This document shows, piece after piece, positions 28,701 to 34,700 of a stretch of 64,000 nt of DNA. Source of the DNA: Bimastos eiseni (Eukaryota; Annelida; Clitellata; Crassiclitellata; Lumbricidae); contig OY365819.1 of the NCBI GenBank assembly GCA_959347315.1, positions 19,197,119-19,261,118 of the forward strand, given 5' to 3'. A program made the translations under genes and the position numbers. The notes beneath the pieces were generated by a model. That model was given only the letters and a program-made list of their open reading frames with translations, was not told the DNA's origin and did not search any database. How positions within the stretch are numbered: position 1 is the stretch's first letter; each line of letters opens with the position of its first letter.

Positions 28701-31700
28701 TCTTTCTGTGATGAAGTATCATCAGCAATTTCTTTTTGATTGTCTTTTTAGGGCAGTCCTTGAAAATCATCATGTTTCGCTGGCTTACAGTTTGACATTG
28801 AAGAATGACAGCATTAACATTTTTAAGAACCTAACTCGGTAAGGCTTGCCACAGTATTATATCTGATAAATTTTGTGATTGATGGCCTCAGAGTCCATCA
28901 AGGACTATCAAGGCAGTTACATATCCTTGTCAGCAAGGAGGACATGTTCATTATAGGTGGATGGCATGATAGTTTAGTTTGAACTATAGCATTGGTTGGA
29001 TTATGTTGTAATTAGTCTGCTGAACTGTCAACCTGGGGGCCGTTGTCAGCATTCTGACACTTTTTATCAGACTGAAGACTATTTGTATGTACAATGCTTA
29101 CATACATACACATACAAACATGCATGCTAACATACACGCACAAATACTAGCAAATAAGACCGAAAAGAAAATGGAGTTTGTCTTTTTTGGAGATGATTAG
29201 TACTGAAAAAAATCAATGCAGAAAAATCGTAAATATAAAATTTTAAAAATTTGAAATCAATGCAAAAAATACATATATAAAATAAAATTATAAAATCAAT
29301 GCATAAAAATGAAATATAAAATAAAAGTTTAAAATCAATGCTAATTTGTTTATCATAGAGACGACTATCGTTCCCTTCGGCAACAAATCGTTGATATGGT
29401 CCTTGCTACGGAAATGACAAAACACTTTGAACATCTCGCTCGGTTTGTGAGTGTTGTCAACAAGCCACCACCACCAGACGAAAACAAAGATGCAAGTTGT
29501 AGTTTTTATCATGGTTTATACATCGGACATTTTTCATCCAGATTAATGTCTGAAATTGCACTGTTTACAAATTAGGGTATCTTCTTGCATGTATGCATAT
29601 GTGCAGGTATGGCACCTGATGTGAAAAGTTTGTTGAAAAGATCATAAAACTAATGAAGACCTACCACAGAAAGTAGGAAAGGATAGATTGTTGATGGTAG
29701 CAACAAGAGTGAGACAGAGAACGTGGATAGGTCGCATACTGGGTTGAGGCTCTGTTTTGAGAACTATCTTGGATGGAGCAACAGAAGAGGGAAAGAGTTT
29801 GTATTAATTGATTATTAAAATACTTGAGCATTGTAGAGTATCAGTACACGACAAGTGAGTGTGTGAAAATAATTCCTGTTTTTGAGCCAGACGTAGCATA
29901 TTTTCGGTTCAAGTTTGTTGCCGGTCAACTATCTCACGCATGTTTTGAACTGAAATAAATAGTTTCTATCTGGATCACTAATTGTGAAGTCCATTCATAA
30001 CTTAAATGGTTACATTTGATTGAAGGGTGGTTTTAAATGTAAGGATATTTGTTAGTGGTTACATGTAAATTGTTCTTTTTATGATGACTTTTGTTGAGAT
30101 AATTTGTGCCCCCCCATTTTCAAAGGTGATAACCAAACTTTCACTAAGCATTGTCTTTATAATTATAATTAATCATTTGGGCTGAAATGTAACTAGTTTC
30201 TGCTATTCAGTATTGCCTGACTTGGCCGTATTTTCCTTGCGTTTTTCTAGGAGGCAATTAACCCCACTGATAATCGAACCCTGGTTAAGCGAATGCTGAT
30301 CAAGTGTGCTGACGTTTCTAACCCTGCTAGGCCATTGACGCTGTGCATTGAATGGGCAACACGAATTGCCAACGAATACTGTCAACAAGTAAGTGTTACA
30401 ATCACGGGTGCAACAAGCGGGGGTAGAGGGGCACTGGCCCCCAGTTTCAAGACTGGGGCAACCGATTTGGAGGGGAACTGAGCACTAAAAGTGGGACAAA
30501 GTTTTAGTGCTCAGTTCCCCTCCAAATCAGTTTTTTTTTATTTTACTCCAATGGCTTTTTATGATGACTTTTGTTAAAATAATCTGTGCCGCCCCCCCAT
30601 TTTTCAAATTTCTGGGGAGGGCAAAATTCGTGCAGGATTTTTAAATTATGCCCCCCACTTTTCAAAATCTTGTTACACCTCTGGTTACAATTTATCATTT
30701 CAGTCAGCAATGTAATTGCAGTTAGCAGAGATGGGCACAATTAGTTAAATTACTAACTGATTAGAATTATAAAAATCTTGTAGCTAATGGATTAGAATTA
30801 GCCACAGCTAATCAATGAGCAGTTAAAATTAAGTGAAACACCATGCAGTTAATTTAGAATTTTATTCAACTTTAACTCACCTTAAGTGTGACGACATGTA
30901 AGCTGGCTAAAAGTTTTGTGTTCATTTCACTGAATCTTCTACAATTTTCTATTAATTTAGCCCTTCCTCACAATATGACTCTTATCACAATAATATCCAC
31001 ATGTCAGTAAATTCAGGATAATTTTTATCACTAGTAGCCTGTGCAGTCAACTTTTTCATCCTAAGAAATCGCTGGATGTAAAATGCAGTGTATATTATGA
31101 TAAAGAGAAGCAATATCACCCTGTATGGCCACACACATGTTGAAACTAAAATTACTAGGTTTAAAGTAGTCAACTTTTTCATCCTAAAAATCATTTGGTT
31201 TTTGTTTTAACAATTCTTCAAGAAAAACTGGTGAATATTTGGTTGCACAGGAATTGTCTCCTTGTACTGTTATTTCTTGGAAATCTAGCGAGTTGCATCT
31301 CTTAATTCCTCCAGGCTCATTTCAGTTTTTTCATGTATCACATCCATCCATTTTTTCCTTGGGTGCCCTCTTTTCTTCCTCCTCCAACATGCCAGCATAA
31401 TTTCTTTTTCCATTCCATTTGATCGTATAACATGTCCGAAAACCTCAGCTTCCTTCTCAACGCTGTTTGTTGTAATGTCTCATCATTCTCGACTCCAATC
31501 TTCCTGCGCACTTCTTCATTTGTCTTCTTCTCTGTCTCTGCATTTTCTGCCATATCCACATTTTGCATGCGTTGATTTTCTTCTCCATGTTCTTTGTCAT
31601 TGTCCATGTCTCACAGCCATATAGTACTGGAGGAAAGATCATTGCTCTCACTAATCTTTTTTTTGTGTCTATGCTCACATGTTTGTCTTTCCATATCTTT

Positions 31701-34700
31701 TTCACTCCGTTCACTGCAGTTTTCCCTATTGCCACTCTTCTCTTTATTTCCGAGTCACATTTTCCCTCTTTTTTTATTAATGATCCCAGGAACGTGAAGC
31801 TTGTTACCACCTCGATTTCCTCTCCGTCTATCTCGAAACTGTCTCAATCAGTTGTTGTTATTATCTAAGTATAGGCCTGCCTTTTCACTTTCTCTCTTCA
31901 GTCTTCTTATCAGTTTTTCCAGATCTGCTTTCTTCCCTGCCAGTAGTGTTGTGTCATCCGCATATCTTAGATTATTCAATGTCCTTCCTGCTATCTTTAC
32001 TCCTTCAGTTGCCTCTTCCATTTCTGCTCTCCTCATTATCCTTTCTGCATACAGGTTAAAAAGAAATGGGGAATTGTACATTATGATATGAAGCAATATG
32101 AACCCGAATTACTTCACTATATTTTAACCAAATTTCGGATAAATCCCATAATTTGAATGTCATTTTGAAGCCTTGAATCACCATGGAAAATTGGATGAAA
32201 ATTCGTGTATCTCTACCATTCTATCATTGATTGAAGTTATGTTATCTCTGCAGATTTGTGTTGCCGGTAGGTGGGTCAATTGGTTGGTCTGTGATATGGT
32301 GGGAGGTTAATTTTTTCATTCTGAAAAATTTATTGGCTAACTAACCATTATGCTTTTTCCTGTAAATTTTGAGTGTGTGGTAATCGCTTTATAATAGTAA
32401 GCCTATATTATGATAAAGGGAAGCAATATGAACCTGAATTACTTACAATATCACTATGTTTTAATGGAATTTTGGAAAAATCCTATAATTTGAATGCCAT
32501 TTTTGAGGACTTGAATCATCATGGAAAATAGGATAAAAATGTGCATATCTCTACCACTATATCATTGATTTGATGCTATCTCTGTGGCTTTGTGATGTCT
32601 GTATACACATCTGTTGAAACACTAAAATTATTCGGCTTGGAGGATGTCGATTTTTTCATCCTAAAAATTGCTGGAATTGCTGAAGTTTGCCAGAAACATG
32701 ATTTCCATATATCGGTGAATTTGTCTTTTAACCCTTTGACCGCCAGATATATTTCGCCTGTAAGTCTAGTCTCCGCCAGGTTTTTTGGGGGATTATGGCC
32801 CATTTCACCCATCCAGGGTATAAAACGTTACATCTCATCAACCACACACGTTAGAGGTAAAGTGTATACATGAAATTTGTTCAAAATCAAATTCTGAACA
32901 GATAAATTATGGTTATATGGTTGCATGTGCTTGTTCCTTTCAGATACAGCCGTTTTAGTAACCGAAATACCTAATAAGTCATAATTTTTGTGGTCTTCAA
33001 GGGTTGTAAATATATATTCTACATAACCAAGTGCTTTTTCATTTACCAGTAAGGCCATAGCTCAACTTCTGCTGTTCTTACCATTCATTCATTCAATCAT
33101 TATGGGAATTTATATAGTGCCTCTTCAAGATTCCTATTCAGGAACGCTCCCAGTCCAGTAACGGCAAAGGGTGAAATGGGCCATATTTGTGTTACTCTGT
33201 GTATTCATTCAACTCATCATGAGAAGGAAACTGACTTACTTTAGACATGTTTGTAGAATGGACGACAAGTGGCTGGTAAGGAGTGTGGTATTTGGAGATG
33301 GACAGAAATTCAATAAGAGGTAGACTAGGCAGAGAGTGGTTGGACGATCGGCCATTGTGTGGCACAGTGGCCGATCGGTTAGAGCGGTCAGCCCGTACCA
33401 CTCAGTGTGCGCTGAACGAATGGGTTCGACCCTCGTTTGGGAAGTCACTGCTTAGGGACCTTGAGCAAATCCTTCGCGCACAATTGCTCTGCAGCACAAC
33501 ACAGCACAACTGAGGCTTGCGTATGCACTTCTGAGCAAAAATTGTTGAAAGAAGGGCGGCATCAAATTTCGGTAATAAAATAAAAAAATAAAATAATGGT
33601 GCAATGAAGAGATTCACATCGTCATCAGAAAAGCACAGGACCTGGATATGTGGTGTTGGACTGATGGATGGGTACTGTGCACAGGCAGATGCTACAAGTT
33701 CACACCATGCTTCATGTGCAATGATTCCTTCGCATATATTTTGTGGCCCTGAATAGGGCCGTTTAGAAAGTGCCTCTTATTTGTGGTACTCTGCAGTACA
33801 CTTTGCCTTGTAATCCAACAGAGTGTGGTACCGTTCAAAGCAAGGCACTGTGCACATTGGCAATTTACATTGCTTGCAGGTAGGTATGTTCCGGTCCAAA
33901 CAGACTTCACAATCTGGGCGCGAGGGTTTGCCACTGGAGGTAGTGGCCGTGATGTTACCCAAGAAATGTCTCTCTATCAGTCGACCTGGTGGTGGGTGCA
34001 ATGATCTACGACCAACTCTGGTAACTGGTCGCTCGTAGTCAGCAAGCAGCCCTCGTACAATGCCCATGCGGAATTTTGTCGGGTCAAACTTTAGAGCTGG
34101 GTGTAGTTGACGATATATTACACCAGCGTTGACCACACACACTTCCAGAAGGTAAATAAAGAGCTTCTTCCACCACTTCTGCTGTCGGTGTCTGCTCAAA
34201 TTATACCAGAGAAGCTGGTCTGAGCGATCAACGCCCTGCATGTACTGACTACAATTCAATAGCAGCCGGCTTGTCAACTTCACGTCTGTGACCAACAGTG
34301 GATTTTGTCTGGACAGCTTTTCTAAACATCGTAGTGTTGTGAATAGAAGAAACTAAATTTACTTGTTTCCTGTCAAACCAACAGATGTAAAGAAGGTCAT
34401 CGCCATCTCTTTCCATTACAGCAGGACCTTCTTTCTTCAGCTTTGTCCTCTTTATCTTGTCTGGCACTCCTATGCGAATTGTCCGCAGCGTTCCACAGGC
34501 ACCCAGTCGGTTTGCTTTCAGCTTAACAAACAGTGATGGTGAACTGAAGTAATTGTCCATGTACACATGGTGTCCTGTATTATGCAGGGGCTGGCACAAA
34601 CTAAGAACAACCTTCTTTGTTGCACCCACTTCCACCTCTGCATTCCGTCCAGTATACATTTCTAGATTCCACATGTAACCTGTCCTTGCATCCGACATAA

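Noticed and set aside
29492..29495. GT donor two bases downstream (AAGTTG) instead of GC
   Set aside because: It would join the next exon in a frame meeting TAA at once, whereas the GC donor keeps the PDE8 frame.
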